From the NCBI RefSeq assembly GCF_001695835.1, contig NZ_MBSO01000034.1, positions 186,001 through 250,000 on the forward strand: a stretch of DNA of 64,000 bases. The letters run 5' to 3'. This stretch comes from Ensifer sp. LC11. GTDB taxonomy: Bacteria > Pseudomonadota > Alphaproteobacteria > Rhizobiales > Rhizobiaceae. Shown one piece after another: positions 22,297-31,867 of this stretch (position 1 is the stretch's first letter; the number at the start of each line of letters is the position of its first letter). The position numbers and the translations under genes are program-made. The notes under the pieces were generated by a model. That model was given only the letters and a program-made list of their open reading frames with translations. It was not told the origin of the DNA and ran no database searches.

Positions 22297-23535
22297 ATGT
22301 CTCAGATTCGCCCGCTCATCCCCCTTCTCGTTACCGCAGGCATCCTCATCGGCGGCAATGGCCTGCAGGGGACTTTCATCTCGCTTCGCGCCTTGGAAGA
22401 AGGTTTCTCGACATCGCTGATCGGCGTCGTCGGGGCCGGCTACAACATCGGCTTCGCACTCGGCTGCGTCTACGTCACCCGCATCCTGCGCTCGATCGGC
22501 CACATCCGTACCTTCTCGGCCATGGCGGCGATTGCGTCCGCGGCGGCGATCTCGATGGTGCTCGTCATCAATCCGCTGATGTGGTTCCTGATGCGGCTCC
22601 TGGCCGGCATCTGTTTTGCCTGTCTTTTTGCAACCGTCGAAAGCTGGCTCAATGCCAGCGTCACCAATGCCAACCGGGCGCGCACGCTTTCGGTCTACCG
22701 CCTCGTCGACCTCGGCTCAGTGACGGCGGCGCAATATGTCATCCCCGGCATCGGTCTCGGCGGCTTCGAACTCTTCGCCATCATCTCCATGGCGCTGACG
22801 CTGTCGCTGGTGCCGATTTCCTTTGCAGACCGGTCGAGCCCGGTCGCACCGGAAGCCATCCGCTTCGACGTCAAGGCGCTCTGGAACATCTCGCCGCTTG
22901 CGACCGTCGGCTGCATCGTCGTCGGCCTGACCAACGCCGCCTTCCGCTCGCTCGGGCCGATCTATGCGCAAGGCATTGGCCTTTCGGTGACCGCAATCGC
23001 CACCTTCATGAGTGCCGGCATCATTGGCGGCGTCGTGCTGCAGTACCCGCTCGGCCACTATTCCGACCAGATCGACCGCCGTCTGATCATCCTGATTGCC
23101 ACCTTTGGTTCGCTGCTCGCCGGCCTGTTCCTCGCCTTTGGCGCTGGCAACGACGAATGGCTGAACTTTGCCGGCATCTTCCTGTTCGGCGCATTCGCCA
23201 TGCCGCTCTATTCGCTGTGCTCCGCCCACGCCAACGACCATGCGGCGGAGGGCCAGCACGCGCTCGTTTCCGCCGGCATGCTGTTCTTCTGGTCGCTCGG
23301 CGCGATCATCGGGCCGCTGTTTGCCTCCTTCCTGCTCGACCTCTTCGGACCCCAGGCGCTGTTCATCTATACCGCCGCCATCCTCTTCCTGTTCATGCTC
23401 TACACGTTGCAGCGCATGATTGCGCGCGGCCCGGTACCGGCTGCGGCGCGGGCTATGCCGTTCCGCAACCTGCTGCGCACCTCGTCGTTCTTCAACAAGC
23501 TGGCGGCCGGTAACCACAAGCGCAAGGACGGTTGA
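22297..23535 (+). CDS. Major facilitator superfamily transporter
   Basis: A 412-residue inner-membrane carrier with about twelve hydrophobic segments in two six-helix halves divided by a loop near residues 185-205. The first half carries a tract (RSIGHIRTFS after helix 2) and the second a loop DQIDRRLIIL in the place of the MFS A-motif. It resembles the YcaD-like group of MFS proteins, whose substrates are mostly unknown. It stands alone between aspS and the multicopper oxidase, and ends in a basic cytoplasmic tail. Confidence 0.9.
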   Translation: MSQIRPLIPLLVTAGILIGGNGLQGTFISLRALEEGFSTSLIGVVGAGYNIGFALGCVYVTRILRSIGHIRTFSAMAAIASAAAISMVLVINPLMWFLMRLLAGICFACLFATVESWLNASVTNANRARTLSVYRLVDLGSVTAAQYVIPGIGLGGFELFAIISMALTLSLVPISFADRSSPVAPEAIRFDVKALWNISPLATVGCIVVGLTNAAFRSLGPIYAQGIGLSVTAIATFMSAGIIGGVVLQYPLGHYSDQIDRRLIILIATFGSLLAGLFLAFGAGNDEWLNFAGIFLFGAFAMPLYSLCSAHANDHAAEGQHALVSAGMLFFWSLGAIIGPLFASFLLDLFGPQALFIYTAAILFLFMLYTLQRMIARGPVPAAARAMPFRNLLRTSSFFNKLAAGNHKRKDG

Positions 23536-23633
23536 ACAGCCTGCGGCAAGATGCGCGCGGCTCGGCGAATTGCTGATTGCCGCAATCAGGTTTAGAACCG
23601 ATGACAACTTAACCGCTTGTCGAGATTGCCGAA

Positions 23634-25034
23634 ATGCCCGTAATCAATCGCCGCACCTTTCTTCAAGGCTCTGCAGCCCTCGGAGGCGCATTCGCGCTTG
23701 GCGCCGGCATGGCGGCGCGGGCAGGCGCCGCGCCCGATCCGCAGATCCTGACGGCGCAGCTGACGGAAGCGAAAATCGCCGGCGACGGGATCACGCCGAA
23801 GATCATGACCTATGGATTGGGAGAGGCGCCGGTGAACGGCATGCCGCCCGTGCTGCGCATGCGCAAGGGCGAACCCTATGCCGCGCGCCTCATCAACCGG
23901 CTCGACGAACCAACGACGGTGCATTGGCACGGGCTGAGGATCGCCAATGCGATGGATGGCGTGCCCGAACTGACGCAGCCCTACGTCTATCCGTATGATC
24001 CCTTCGACTATGTGTTCACGCCGCCGGATGCCGGCACCTTCTGGTACCACCCGCACTGCAACACGCTGACCCAGATGGGCAGCGGTCTCACCGGTGTCAT
24101 CGTCGTCGAGAATCCCGACGATCCGGTCTTCGATGCCGAGATCGTGCTGAACCTGCGCGACTGGCGACTGGGCACAGGCGGGGCCTTCATCGACCCGTTC
24201 AAACCGCGGGATGCGGCCCGCGGCGGGACCTATGGCACGGTGCGCACCGCCAACTGGCAGCAGGAGCCGACCTACGACGCGCCGGCCGGCGGGCTGGTGC
24301 GGGTGCGGATCGCGGCCACCGACGTTACACGCATCTATACGATCGGCCTCGATGGCGCCGCGGCGATGGTGATCGCGCTCGACGGCAACTCCGTCGACAA
24401 ACCTTTCGCGCTCGACCGCTACGATTTCGGTCCCGGCCAGCGTATCGATCTGGCGCTGCGCATGCCCGACGTCGAGGGCCAGACTGTCGCGCTCGGCAAT
24501 TTCCGCGGATCGCATCCCTGGACCATTGCCCGCTTCCGAGCGACCGGCGCTTCGCTGAAACGCGATCTGCGCGATGTTGTCCCCCTGCCCGCCAACCCGA
24601 TCGCAGAAGCCGACCTGTCCGTTGCCACGCGCGTGCCGATCGATCTCACGGCAACCGCCGAACACAAGGCGGCCCCTTCGATCTGCGGCTCGCTCGGCTA
24701 CACCTTCTGGGCGATCAACAAGGTGCCGTGGCCGGGCGACACCCCAGACCCGATCGCACCGATCGAGGAGATGAAGCTCGGCAAGAGCTACGTGCTCCAG
24801 ATCGCCAATCGGACACCGCATGCGCATCCGATCCATTTGCACGGCTTGAGCTTCCGCATTCTCAATTCCAACAAGCGGACCTTTCTGCCGCCGCCGACCG
24901 ACACGATCCTGCTTTTGCCCGACGAACAGGCGGAAGTGGCGCTTGTGGCAGACAATTTGGGCGATTGGGTCGTCCATTGCCACATCATCGAGCACCAAAA
25001 GACCGGCATGACGGGTTATTTCAAGGTCGTCTGA
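23634..25034 (+). CDS. Multicopper oxidase, Tat-exported
   Basis: A 466-residue periplasmic copper oxidase. A twin-arginine signal (NRRTFLQGSAALGGAF) begins at residue 5. All four copper-ligand clusters are present: HWHG (His97, His99), WYHPH (His139, His141), HPIHLHG and HCHIIEH..M near the C-terminus, the last with an axial methionine. By family, such enzymes oxidise Cu(I), metals or phenolics; no methionine-rich CueO insert is apparent. No copper chaperone or regulator adjoins it, so its substrate stays open. Confidence 0.95.
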   Translation: MPVINRRTFLQGSAALGGAFALGAGMAARAGAAPDPQILTAQLTEAKIAGDGITPKIMTYGLGEAPVNGMPPVLRMRKGEPYAARLINRLDEPTTVHWHGLRIANAMDGVPELTQPYVYPYDPFDYVFTPPDAGTFWYHPHCNTLTQMGSGLTGVIVVENPDDPVFDAEIVLNLRDWRLGTGGAFIDPFKPRDAARGGTYGTVRTANWQQEPTYDAPAGGLVRVRIAATDVTRIYTIGLDGAAAMVIALDGNSVDKPFALDRYDFGPGQRIDLALRMPDVEGQTVALGNFRGSHPWTIARFRATGASLKRDLRDVVPLPANPIAEADLSVATRVPIDLTATAEHKAAPSICGSLGYTFWAINKVPWPGDTPDPIAPIEEMKLGKSYVLQIANRTPHAHPIHLHGLSFRILNSNKRTFLPPPTDTILLLPDEQAEVALVADNLGDWVVHCHIIEHQKTGMTGYFKVV

Positions 25035-25111
25035 GAATTTCGATTGTGACAGATGCCGCGACGGGCTACACGAAATCCCAGCCGCATTTTCGCCACAGTG
25101 ATTTAAATCTG

Positions 25112-26269
25112 ATGATTGAAACAACCGTAGACCTAGAGGCCGCCTGCCAGCAGCTGGCCCGCTCAAATTATATTACGATTGATACTGAATTCCTGCGCGA
25201 GACGACCTTCTGGCCGGAGCTCTGCCTGATCCAGATGGCGAGCCCGGATCTTGCCGTCATCGTCGACCCGATGGCCAAAGGCATCGACCTTTCGCCCTTC
25301 TTCGCGCTGATGGCCAACACTGAAGTCGTCAAGGTGTTCCACGCCGCACGCCAGGATATCGAGATCATCTTTCATCTCGGCAATCTCATCCCGCACCCGA
25401 TCTTCGACACGCAGGTCGCAGCCATGGTCTGCGGCTTCGGCGACAGCGTCTCCTACGACCAGCTCGTCAACCGGGTCACCGGCACGCAGATCGACAAGTC
25501 ATCGCGCTTCACCGACTGGAGCCGCCGGCCGCTGACCGACAAGCAGCTCGACTATGCGCTGGCCGACGTCACCCATCTGCGCGATATCTACAAGTATCTG
25601 ACGGCAGAACTCGAGCGCGAGGGTCGTTCGCTCTGGCTGACCGAAGAGATGGCGATCCTTGAGGCCCAGGACACCTACGACCTGCACCCTGACGACGCCT
25701 GGCAGCGCCTGAAGATGCGCGTCAAGAAGCCGATCGAACTCGCCGTCCTGAAGACCGTCGCCGCCTGGCGCGAGCGCGAAGCGCGCGCCCGCAACGTGCC
25801 GCGCGGCCGCATCCTTAAGGACGACGCCATCTACGAAATTGCCCAGCAGCAGCCGAAGGATACCGAGGCGCTGGCACGGCTCAGAACCATTCCGAAGGGC
25901 TGGGAACGTTCGAGCGCTGGAGCGGCCGTCACCGAAGCCGTCAATGAGGCCCTCGCCATCCCCAAGACAGATCTGCCGAAACTGCCGCGTCAGAGCCACA
26001 CGCCGGAGGGGGCGGCTGCCGCGAGCGAGATGCTGAAAGTTCTTTTGAAGCTTATCGCCGAGAAGCAAGGTGTGGCTGCCAAGATCATCGCCAACAGCGA
26101 GGATCTCGACAGAATAGCGGCCGAAGGCGAGAAGGCCGACGTCGGGGCGCTCAAGGGCTGGCGGCGCGAACTCTTCGGCGAAACGGCACTGAAGCTGATC
26201 AATGGTGAAGTCGCCCTGCGCTTCGTCGACAAGAAGATCGAGGCGGTAGAACTCGCGGCTGAGCCTTAA
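25112..26269 (+). CDS. rnd: Ribonuclease D
   Basis: A 3'-to-5' exoribonuclease that trims tRNA and other stable RNA ends. The ATG at 25112 gives 385 residues, the usual length; the longer frame continues into the previous gene. DEDDy catalytic motifs are seen: IDTEFLRE (Asp, Glu) near residue 23, FHAARQDIEII (Asp) near 75, and YALADVTHL (Tyr, Asp) near 150. An HRDC domain occupies about 205-290 with a basic helix-rich C-terminus. It lies 77 bases after the multicopper oxidase. A weak hairpin follows the stop (26271-26292). Confidence 0.97.
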   Translation: MIETTVDLEAACQQLARSNYITIDTEFLRETTFWPELCLIQMASPDLAVIVDPMAKGIDLSPFFALMANTEVVKVFHAARQDIEIIFHLGNLIPHPIFDTQVAAMVCGFGDSVSYDQLVNRVTGTQIDKSSRFTDWSRRPLTDKQLDYALADVTHLRDIYKYLTAELEREGRSLWLTEEMAILEAQDTYDLHPDDAWQRLKMRVKKPIELAVLKTVAAWREREARARNVPRGRILKDDAIYEIAQQQPKDTEALARLRTIPKGWERSSAGAAVTEAVNEALAIPKTDLPKLPRQSHTPEGAAAASEMLKVLLKLIAEKQGVAAKIIANSEDLDRIAAEGEKADVGALKGWRRELFGETALKLINGEVALRFVDKKIEAVELAAEP

Positions 26270-26379
26270 AGGGCGGAGACAAGTTTCCGCCCGAATCCGG
26301 CTCTAGCTGAAAGCCCGGCGAAACAGAATCACCGTCGCCTCAAACGAGGTGACAAGGCGTGGAGCCGGCGCGGTAGCTC

Positions 26380-27483
26380 GTGCCGACTGACACGGATGCC
26401 GCTTCTTCCGGTACCGGGGCTTTCCGCATGCGTTGGCGCTTCTCCACTTTCGAAGGACTTCTCCTGCTGCTCTTCGTCGCGGGCGCCGGAGCCGTCTACG
26501 CCTGGGTTTTCTATGGGAAGGGCGCTTTGATCGGTGCAACCTACGCGCTTTTCATGTGCATCCCGATTGTCGCCTTCGAACGGCGCGTCATTTTCCGGCG
26601 CCTTAATCGGCGGATCCATGCCTTCTCGACTCCCGTCTTCTTCGTCGCTTCGCTCGCGATCTATTTCGTGCTTCTCGACGTGGGCTACGCGACCGCCGGC
26701 CTGATCATGCAGGCGAGTGGCGTTATGGAGGACAACTGGATGGAGGCGATGACGCCGTCCAAGACCGTCCTCATCTTCGCGCTCGGCATTTCGGGATCGC
26801 TTGTCTTCATTCTCAGGGTTCGCGAACTGCTGGGGCGCGACGTGTTCCTGAGCCTTCTGACGGGGCGGTACCGCAGACCGATCCAAGAGGAGCGCGTCTT
26901 CCTGTTCATCGATCTCGCCGGTTCGACCTCCTATGCCGAACGCAATGGCGACCTGCGCATGCAGGAATACCTCGGCAAGCTGTTCGCGACGATTGCCGAC
27001 CCCGTGCTGCGCTATCGCGGCTCCATCGACGACTATGTCGGCGACGCCGCCGTCATTACCTGGCCCTTCGACCGCGCCACCAACAACGCGGCTTGCGTCC
27101 ATTGCGTCTTCGACATTCTTGAAGTCATCAATGCGGACGCGCACCGCTGGCAAAAGGAGTTCGGCGAGGTCCCGCGGCTGCGCGCGGCCCTTCATGGCGG
27201 CACCATCGTCGCCGCCGAAATCGGCCTCGACAGGCACAAGATCACCTATTTCGGAGACACCGTGAACACCACCGCTCGGCTGGAGGGCTTTTGCAAGACG
27301 CTCGGCCACCAGGTGCTGATCTCCACCGACCTCGCACGCAAGATGCGCCTGCCGCACTATGTCCGGGTCGAGGATCTCGGCGAGCACGCCATCAAGGGGC
27401 GCGGCCAGAAGCTCGGCGTGCTGGCGCTGCGGGTGGGCGGCTCGATGCCCGTCACCGCCCCTGCACCCAGTCCAGCTGAATAG
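26380..27483 (+). CDS. Membrane-anchored class III nucleotidyl cyclase
   Basis: A 367-residue protein predicted to make cAMP or cGMP. The N-terminal 150 residues hold about four membrane helices; the cyclase domain follows at about 170-350. Present are the first metal aspartate (FIDLAGST), the second (DDYVGD) and the transition-state Asn and Arg in GDTVNTTARLE. At the position where adenylyl cyclases carry the adenine-selecting lysine (pattern K-Y-I-G-D) this protein has Asp, so substrate choice is uncertain. The start is a GTG at 26380; ATG at 26428 is an alternative. It faces no partner gene. Confidence 0.9.
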   Translation: MPTDTDAASSGTGAFRMRWRFSTFEGLLLLLFVAGAGAVYAWVFYGKGALIGATYALFMCIPIVAFERRVIFRRLNRRIHAFSTPVFFVASLAIYFVLLDVGYATAGLIMQASGVMEDNWMEAMTPSKTVLIFALGISGSLVFILRVRELLGRDVFLSLLTGRYRRPIQEERVFLFIDLAGSTSYAERNGDLRMQEYLGKLFATIADPVLRYRGSIDDYVGDAAVITWPFDRATNNAACVHCVFDILEVINADAHRWQKEFGEVPRLRAALHGGTIVAAEIGLDRHKITYFGDTVNTTARLEGFCKTLGHQVLISTDLARKMRLPHYVRVEDLGEHAIKGRGQKLGVLALRVGGSMPVTAPAPSPAE

Positions 27484-27507
27484 TCATTGTCGGGGCTCCA
27501 AGCCCCA

Positions 27508-27915
27508 TCAGCCGTGCAGTTTCGCGCCCTTGATGATCTTGTCGACAAGCTTCTTGTCGGCATGGATAGCGATGCCGGCGACGGCGGCCTCGTCCGGACG
27601 GGTCTCGGCGAAGACCGCCCGATTGGCACTGTCATGGCCCGTGGCAAACATGGCGTCGACATAGATCGATGCACGCACGTCCCTCTCTATCGCGCGCCGT
27701 TGAATGTTGCCGAGTGTCTTCCCATCTGCAGCTAACACGATGATCGGCTGAACGCTTAGCGCGTTGTAGACGTTGCCGGCGCCGTCGCGATAATCTTCTC
27801 CGATGATGTCGGGCTTCTGCCCGGCAATCCCTGTGGCGAGGAAGGCGGTGACGTTCAGCTTCTGCCAGGTAGCCAGGTCCTCGCGCAAGACGATTGCAAA
27901 TTTGGTATCGAACAT
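27508..27915 (-). CDS. DUF2000 family protein
   Basis: A 135-residue protein of unknown function from the ATG at 27915, which follows GGAG by nine bases. The start MFDTKFAIVLREDLATWQ and the central QPIIVLAADGKTL and C-terminal AIHADKKLVDKII segments fit the DUF2000 fold (a peptidyl-tRNA-hydrolase-like alpha/beta protein). An AraC regulator is divergent and its reading frame begins next to this start, so the pair probably forms a regulator-target unit. No substrate known. Confidence 0.85.
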   Translation of the reverse strand: MFDTKFAIVLREDLATWQKLNVTAFLATGIAGQKPDIIGEDYRDGAGNVYNALSVQPIIVLAADGKTLGNIQRRAIERDVRASIYVDAMFATGHDSANRAVFAETRPDEAAVAGIAIHADKKLVDKIIKGAKLHG

Positions 27916-27946
27916 GACGGCCATCTCCATTTCAGCCCGGCAGGGC

Positions 27947-28810
27947 GTGCCGGAAGACGCATTATCGGAGGATGCCGCATTCGATCTTGAACGATTGTGC
28001 GGCATGCGCGGCGACGGCATTCGGGTTGCGCGTGCCGTCGATGGCATCGAGCGCATCGAAGCGCGCCTACACGGGAAATTCTTCGAACCGCACCGTCACG
28101 ACACCTATGCGATCGGCGTGACGCTGGGTGGCATCCAGACGTTCCAGTACCGCGGTGAAAGCCGTTTCAGCCGACCTGGGAGCATCATCATCCTTCACCC
28201 GGACGAAGTGCACGATGGCGGCGCGGGAACGGAGGTCGGCCTGCGCTACAGGATGATGTACCTGCAGCCGGAACGGTTACTCGCAGCACTTGACGAAACG
28301 GGCCGCTCCCTGCCCTTCGTTGCAGCACCGGTGGTGGGTGATGAGGCCCTGCGGCAGGCGGTCGGAGAAGCCGTCATGGATCTCGACAACGGCATCGACG
28401 AACTGGCCCTTGACGACATCCTGGTGCGGATTGCCGAGGGCCTTTACCGGCATGCCGGCACCAAGGACATCAAGCCCGGAAAGGCCGACAAGCACGCCGT
28501 TCTGGAGGCGACCGAATTCCTTCGCGCCAATCTCGAACGGCCCGTCGGTTCCCAGGAACTCGCGGCGGTGAGCGGCCTTGACCGCTTTACGCTGGCTCGG
28601 CAGTTCCGCAAAGTCCTCGGCACCAGCCCGCATCGTTACCTGCTGATGCGCAGGCTGGAGCGGGCGCGCCAGATGATCGCCAAGGGCGAGAGCCTCGCAG
28701 GTGCTGCACTCGAAACCGGCTTTGCCGACCAGGCGCATTTCACCCGTCATTTCAAGCGCGCCTACGGCATCACGCCCGGGCGCTGGGCAAGCCTCGCAAT
28801 CGCAGGCTGA
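27947..28810 (+). CDS. AraC-family regulator with cupin sensor
   Basis: A transcription regulator with an N-terminal cupin domain (EPHRHDTYAIGVTLGG, about residues 40-110) and a C-terminal double HTH (about 190-285, LAAVSGLDRFTLARQFRKVLG and the second helix pair ending DQAHFTRHFKRAYGITPGRW). The start is uncertain: GTG at 27947 (used here), ATG at 28004, or ATG at 27914, which would overlap the divergent DUF2000 start. Protein length is 287, 268 or 298 residues accordingly. It most likely governs the DUF2000 gene. Confidence 0.88.
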   Translation: MPEDALSEDAAFDLERLCGMRGDGIRVARAVDGIERIEARLHGKFFEPHRHDTYAIGVTLGGIQTFQYRGESRFSRPGSIIILHPDEVHDGGAGTEVGLRYRMMYLQPERLLAALDETGRSLPFVAAPVVGDEALRQAVGEAVMDLDNGIDELALDDILVRIAEGLYRHAGTKDIKPGKADKHAVLEATEFLRANLERPVGSQELAAVSGLDRFTLARQFRKVLGTSPHRYLLMRRLERARQMIAKGESLAGAALETGFADQAHFTRHFKRAYGITPGRWASLAIAG

Positions 28811-28913
28811 GCCCGTCACCAAAGCTTCATCGGGCTGTAAAGCAAGCATCACCCAACCGTCATCAAAGCCGCCTACGGGTTGCCGTCTTTGGCTCAAACC
28901 CATGGTGAATTTC

Positions 28914-30272
28914 ATGACGAAAACGCTTCTCGCCACCGCGGCTCTTTCTCTTTTGATGACGATGGCCGCCTCGGCCGAGGAAAAGTCCTTCACCGCGACC
29001 CTGAAGGGTCACGCGATCCTTCCGGCAAACACGATCATCTCCGCCCCGTCGGACGCGCCCGACTACCTGAAGACCTCAGGCAAGTTCACCACGCCGGACC
29101 GCAAGCGCGCCGAAGCGCTCGGCACCGTGCCGGGCAAGGACGGCGTGCGCCTGACCGGCCTGTCGCTGCCCTTCAACGGCCAACCGATGCAGGGCTTCTC
29201 CGGCATCAAGGCGATGGAAGACGGCACCTTCTGGAGCCTCTCCGACAACGGCTTCGGCAACAAGCTGAACTCCACCGACGCCATGCTGATGTTGCACCAC
29301 GTGAAGATGAACTGGGACGCCGGCAAGGTCGAAGCGCTGAAGACGCTGTTCCTGACCGACCCGGACAAGAAGGCGCCCTTCCCGATCGTCATGGAAGGGT
29401 CGGACAAGCGTTATCTCACCGGCGCCGATTTCGACGTCGAATCGATCCAGCCGGTCGCCGACGGCTTCTGGGTCGGCGAAGAGTTCGGCCCCTTCATTCT
29501 CAAGTTCGACCTAGAAGGCAGGCTCACCGACGTGATCCCGACGGCGGTCGATGGCAAGCCTGTCCTGTCGCCCGACAACCCGACACTGACGCTGCAGGCC
29601 GACCCGTCGAAGAAGACGCCTGCCTTCAACCTGAAACGTTCGGGCGGCTACGAGGGCATGGCGCTTTCCAAGGATGGCAGCAAGCTCTACGGCCTGCTCG
29701 AAGGCCCGCTCTGGACCGACGGCGAAACGGTCGAGCAGGCAGAAGGCCGCCCGGCGCTGCGCATCATCGAGCTCGATGTCGCATCCAAGGCCTGGACCGG
29801 CCGCAGCTGGCTCTATCCGCTGGCCGAAGGCGGTGAGGCGATCGGCGACTTCAACATGCTCGACGAGAAGACCGCGCTGGTCATCGAGCGCGACAATGGC
29901 GCCGGCACGGTCGACAAGGCCTGCGCCGATCCGAAGGACCCGAAGCCGGATTGCTTCGCAACCGGTTCCAAGGTCAAGCGCATCTACAAGATCGCGTTCG
30001 ACGACAGCAATGTTGGCAAGGCCGTGCGCAAGATTGGTTACATCGACCTGTTGAAGATCGCAGATCCTGACAACAAGAAGCGCCAGGGCGGCGGCGAAGG
30101 CTTTTATGACATGCCCTTCGTCACCATCGAGAACGTCGATCGCGTCGATGAAACCCATATCATCGTCGGCAACGACAACAACCTGCCCTTCTCGGCCGGT
30201 CGCGCACTCGACAAAGCCGACGACAACGAATTCGTGCTGCTCGAAGTCAGCGACTTCCTGAAGGCCGAATAA
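28914..30272 (+). CDS. Phytase-like esterase (secreted)
   Basis: A 452-residue exported protein. The ATG at 28914 has GGTGA about six bases upstream and gives a signal peptide (MTKTLLATAALSLLMTMAASA). The mature part matches the 'esterase-like activity of phytase' domain: GFSGIKAMEDGTFWSLSDNG, the ADFDVESIQPVADGFWVGEEFGPF core with repeated acidic turns that would bind calcium, and the GNDNNLPFS motif near the C-terminus. It is predicted to hydrolyse phosphoesters in the periplasm. Transcribed alone, ending in a strong terminator. Confidence 0.9.
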   Translation: MTKTLLATAALSLLMTMAASAEEKSFTATLKGHAILPANTIISAPSDAPDYLKTSGKFTTPDRKRAEALGTVPGKDGVRLTGLSLPFNGQPMQGFSGIKAMEDGTFWSLSDNGFGNKLNSTDAMLMLHHVKMNWDAGKVEALKTLFLTDPDKKAPFPIVMEGSDKRYLTGADFDVESIQPVADGFWVGEEFGPFILKFDLEGRLTDVIPTAVDGKPVLSPDNPTLTLQADPSKKTPAFNLKRSGGYEGMALSKDGSKLYGLLEGPLWTDGETVEQAEGRPALRIIELDVASKAWTGRSWLYPLAEGGEAIGDFNMLDEKTALVIERDNGAGTVDKACADPKDPKPDCFATGSKVKRIYKIAFDDSNVGKAVRKIGYIDLLKIADPDNKKRQGGGEGFYDMPFVTIENVDRVDETHIIVGNDNNLPFSAGRALDKADDNEFVLLEVSDFLKAE

Positions 30273-30277
30273 TCAAG

Positions 30278-30312
30278 AAAAGGCGCGCAAGCCCGGGCCT
30301 GCGCGCCTTTTT
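30278..30312. terminator. Terminator between phytase-like gene and ppx
   Basis: A twelve-base-pair stem (AAAAGGCGCGCA with TGCGCGCCTTTTT) around a ten-base loop, with a T-run on the plus strand and a shorter one on the minus strand. It lies 6 bases after the phytase-like stop and serves the convergent ppx as well. Confidence 0.85.
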
Positions 30313-30332
30313 CGCTTCCAAACGTTCTCGGC

Positions 30333-31856
30333 TTAGCTCTCGAAGTGGAACGAGAGCCTTTTGCCGGTCAGCTTGCCGAGTTGCTGCAGGCGCCCGTCGA
30401 GCCGCTCGCCGGCGAACTCCGAATAGGCAGCCGGTACGACGATTTCGAGATCCACGTCAGGCTGAGACGACTTGCGGAAACTCAGGTGCCGCGCAATCCC
30501 CGGCATCGACGCCGAGAAGAGATAGGCGACGCGCAGCAGGCCGCCGAGCAACTTTGCAAGTTCGAGAAGGCGTGGCGTGGTGATGCCCGCAAGCGCGTTC
30601 GTGGCCCCGTCGTCGTTGAGCCCTTCGAAACGGTAGTAGTTGGCGAGCGCGATGTAGGCGCGGCCCGCATGGGTGATCCCGGAAAACGTCGAATGGGCAA
30701 TGATGTTCAGCGCCTGCAGTCCACGGTAATCCGGGTGCGCGCGCCAGCTGATATCGGCAAGCAGGCATGCGGCCTGGCGATAGCGGCTTTCCTCTTCCGT
30801 CTCCTCGACCCCGAAGAACGGCACCATGCGACCGGTCCAGTCGGCGAGTTCGCGGGCATGCTCCGGCGAACGGGCGCGCAGGATGGCGATTTCGTTCGCA
30901 GCCGTCAGCAGCGGATCCTGCGCACGCTCGTGGTCGTTGAGCAGCGAGAACAGATAGCCTTCGCGCACGCCGAGCGCCGAGAACGAAATCCGCTCCGGCT
31001 TCATGATCGACAGCGCTTCCTGCATGGCGATCGCCCCGAATGGCAGCAATGTACGACGGCTCTTCGAGATCGTCGCATAGGCCGACGGCTTGATGTTCTT
31101 CGGCTCGATCACTTCGGGCAGAAGCGCCATCGCCTCGTCAAAGGAGATCTCGTAGCCCTGCATCATGTGCAGCGGATAGTCGCGGGTTTCCATGTGCAGC
31201 TTCGCGATCGAGCGCCAGGTGCCACCGACGGCGTAGAAGGTGCGTCCGGTGCCTGTCCACAGGACGGCGGAGCTCTTCATGAACTTCCGCACCCAGGTGC
31301 GCGCCTTCGTCAGCGAGCCGTTACTGTGCTCGAACAGGCGGATGCCGCCAAGTGGCAGCGTGATGCCCTTGCCGATCCTCGTGCCGCTGACTTCGACGAG
31401 TTCGAGAGAGCCGCCGCCAAGGTCGCCAACCACACCATCCGGGTCGTGATAACCGCTGACGATGCCCATGGCAGAATAATAGGCCTCTTCCTCACCTGTA
31501 AGGATGCGGACCTTGTGGCCGAGGATCGCCTCGGCCTTTGCGATGAAGGCGGGGCCGTTGCTCGCCTCGCGGGCGGCGGCGGTGGCAAGCACGTAGACCT
31601 GCGTGGCGCGCGCCTGCTGCGAGAGCGCGTGAAAGCGATGCAACGCCTTCAGCGCACTCTCGACGCTATCTTCATCCATGCGGCCGGTGGCATCGATGCC
31701 CTTGCCGAGACCGCACATCACCTTTTCGTTGAACAGCATGGCCGGTGACCGGCTCAGGCCTTCATAGACGACAAGGCGGATGGAGTTCGAACCGATATCG
31801 ATAACAGAAACCGGGCGGATGCCGGGCAGACGCCCCTGCGCTTCAGATTCGACCAT
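30333..31856 (-). CDS. ppx: Exopolyphosphatase / GppA family phosphatase
   Basis: Removes terminal phosphates from polyphosphate chains and, in some members, from pppGpp. 507 residues. The actin-like ATPase fold is seen in SVIDIGSNSIRLVVYE (residues 17-32) and GVVGDLGGGSLEL (about 142-154); the C-terminal half carries HD-like helices (REGYLFSLL, DISWRAHPDYRG). It follows ppk by 11 bases in the same direction and is the last gene of the perM-hda-ppk-ppx run. The operon thus codes both the maker and the breaker of polyphosphate. Confidence 0.96.
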   Translation of the reverse strand: MVESEAQGRLPGIRPVSVIDIGSNSIRLVVYEGLSRSPAMLFNEKVMCGLGKGIDATGRMDEDSVESALKALHRFHALSQQARATQVYVLATAAAREASNGPAFIAKAEAILGHKVRILTGEEEAYYSAMGIVSGYHDPDGVVGDLGGGSLELVEVSGTRIGKGITLPLGGIRLFEHSNGSLTKARTWVRKFMKSSAVLWTGTGRTFYAVGGTWRSIAKLHMETRDYPLHMMQGYEISFDEAMALLPEVIEPKNIKPSAYATISKSRRTLLPFGAIAMQEALSIMKPERISFSALGVREGYLFSLLNDHERAQDPLLTAANEIAILRARSPEHARELADWTGRMVPFFGVEETEEESRYRQAACLLADISWRAHPDYRGLQALNIIAHSTFSGITHAGRAYIALANYYRFEGLNDDGATNALAGITTPRLLELAKLLGGLLRVAYLFSASMPGIARHLSFRKSSQPDVDLEIVVPAAYSEFAGERLDGRLQQLGKLTGKRLSFHFES

Positions 31857-31867
31857 GCAATTCCAGT

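Noticed and set aside
27492-27506. GGGGCT/AGCCCC hairpin between the cyclase and DUF2000 genes
   Set aside because: Only six pairs and no T-run; may be chance in GC-rich DNA.
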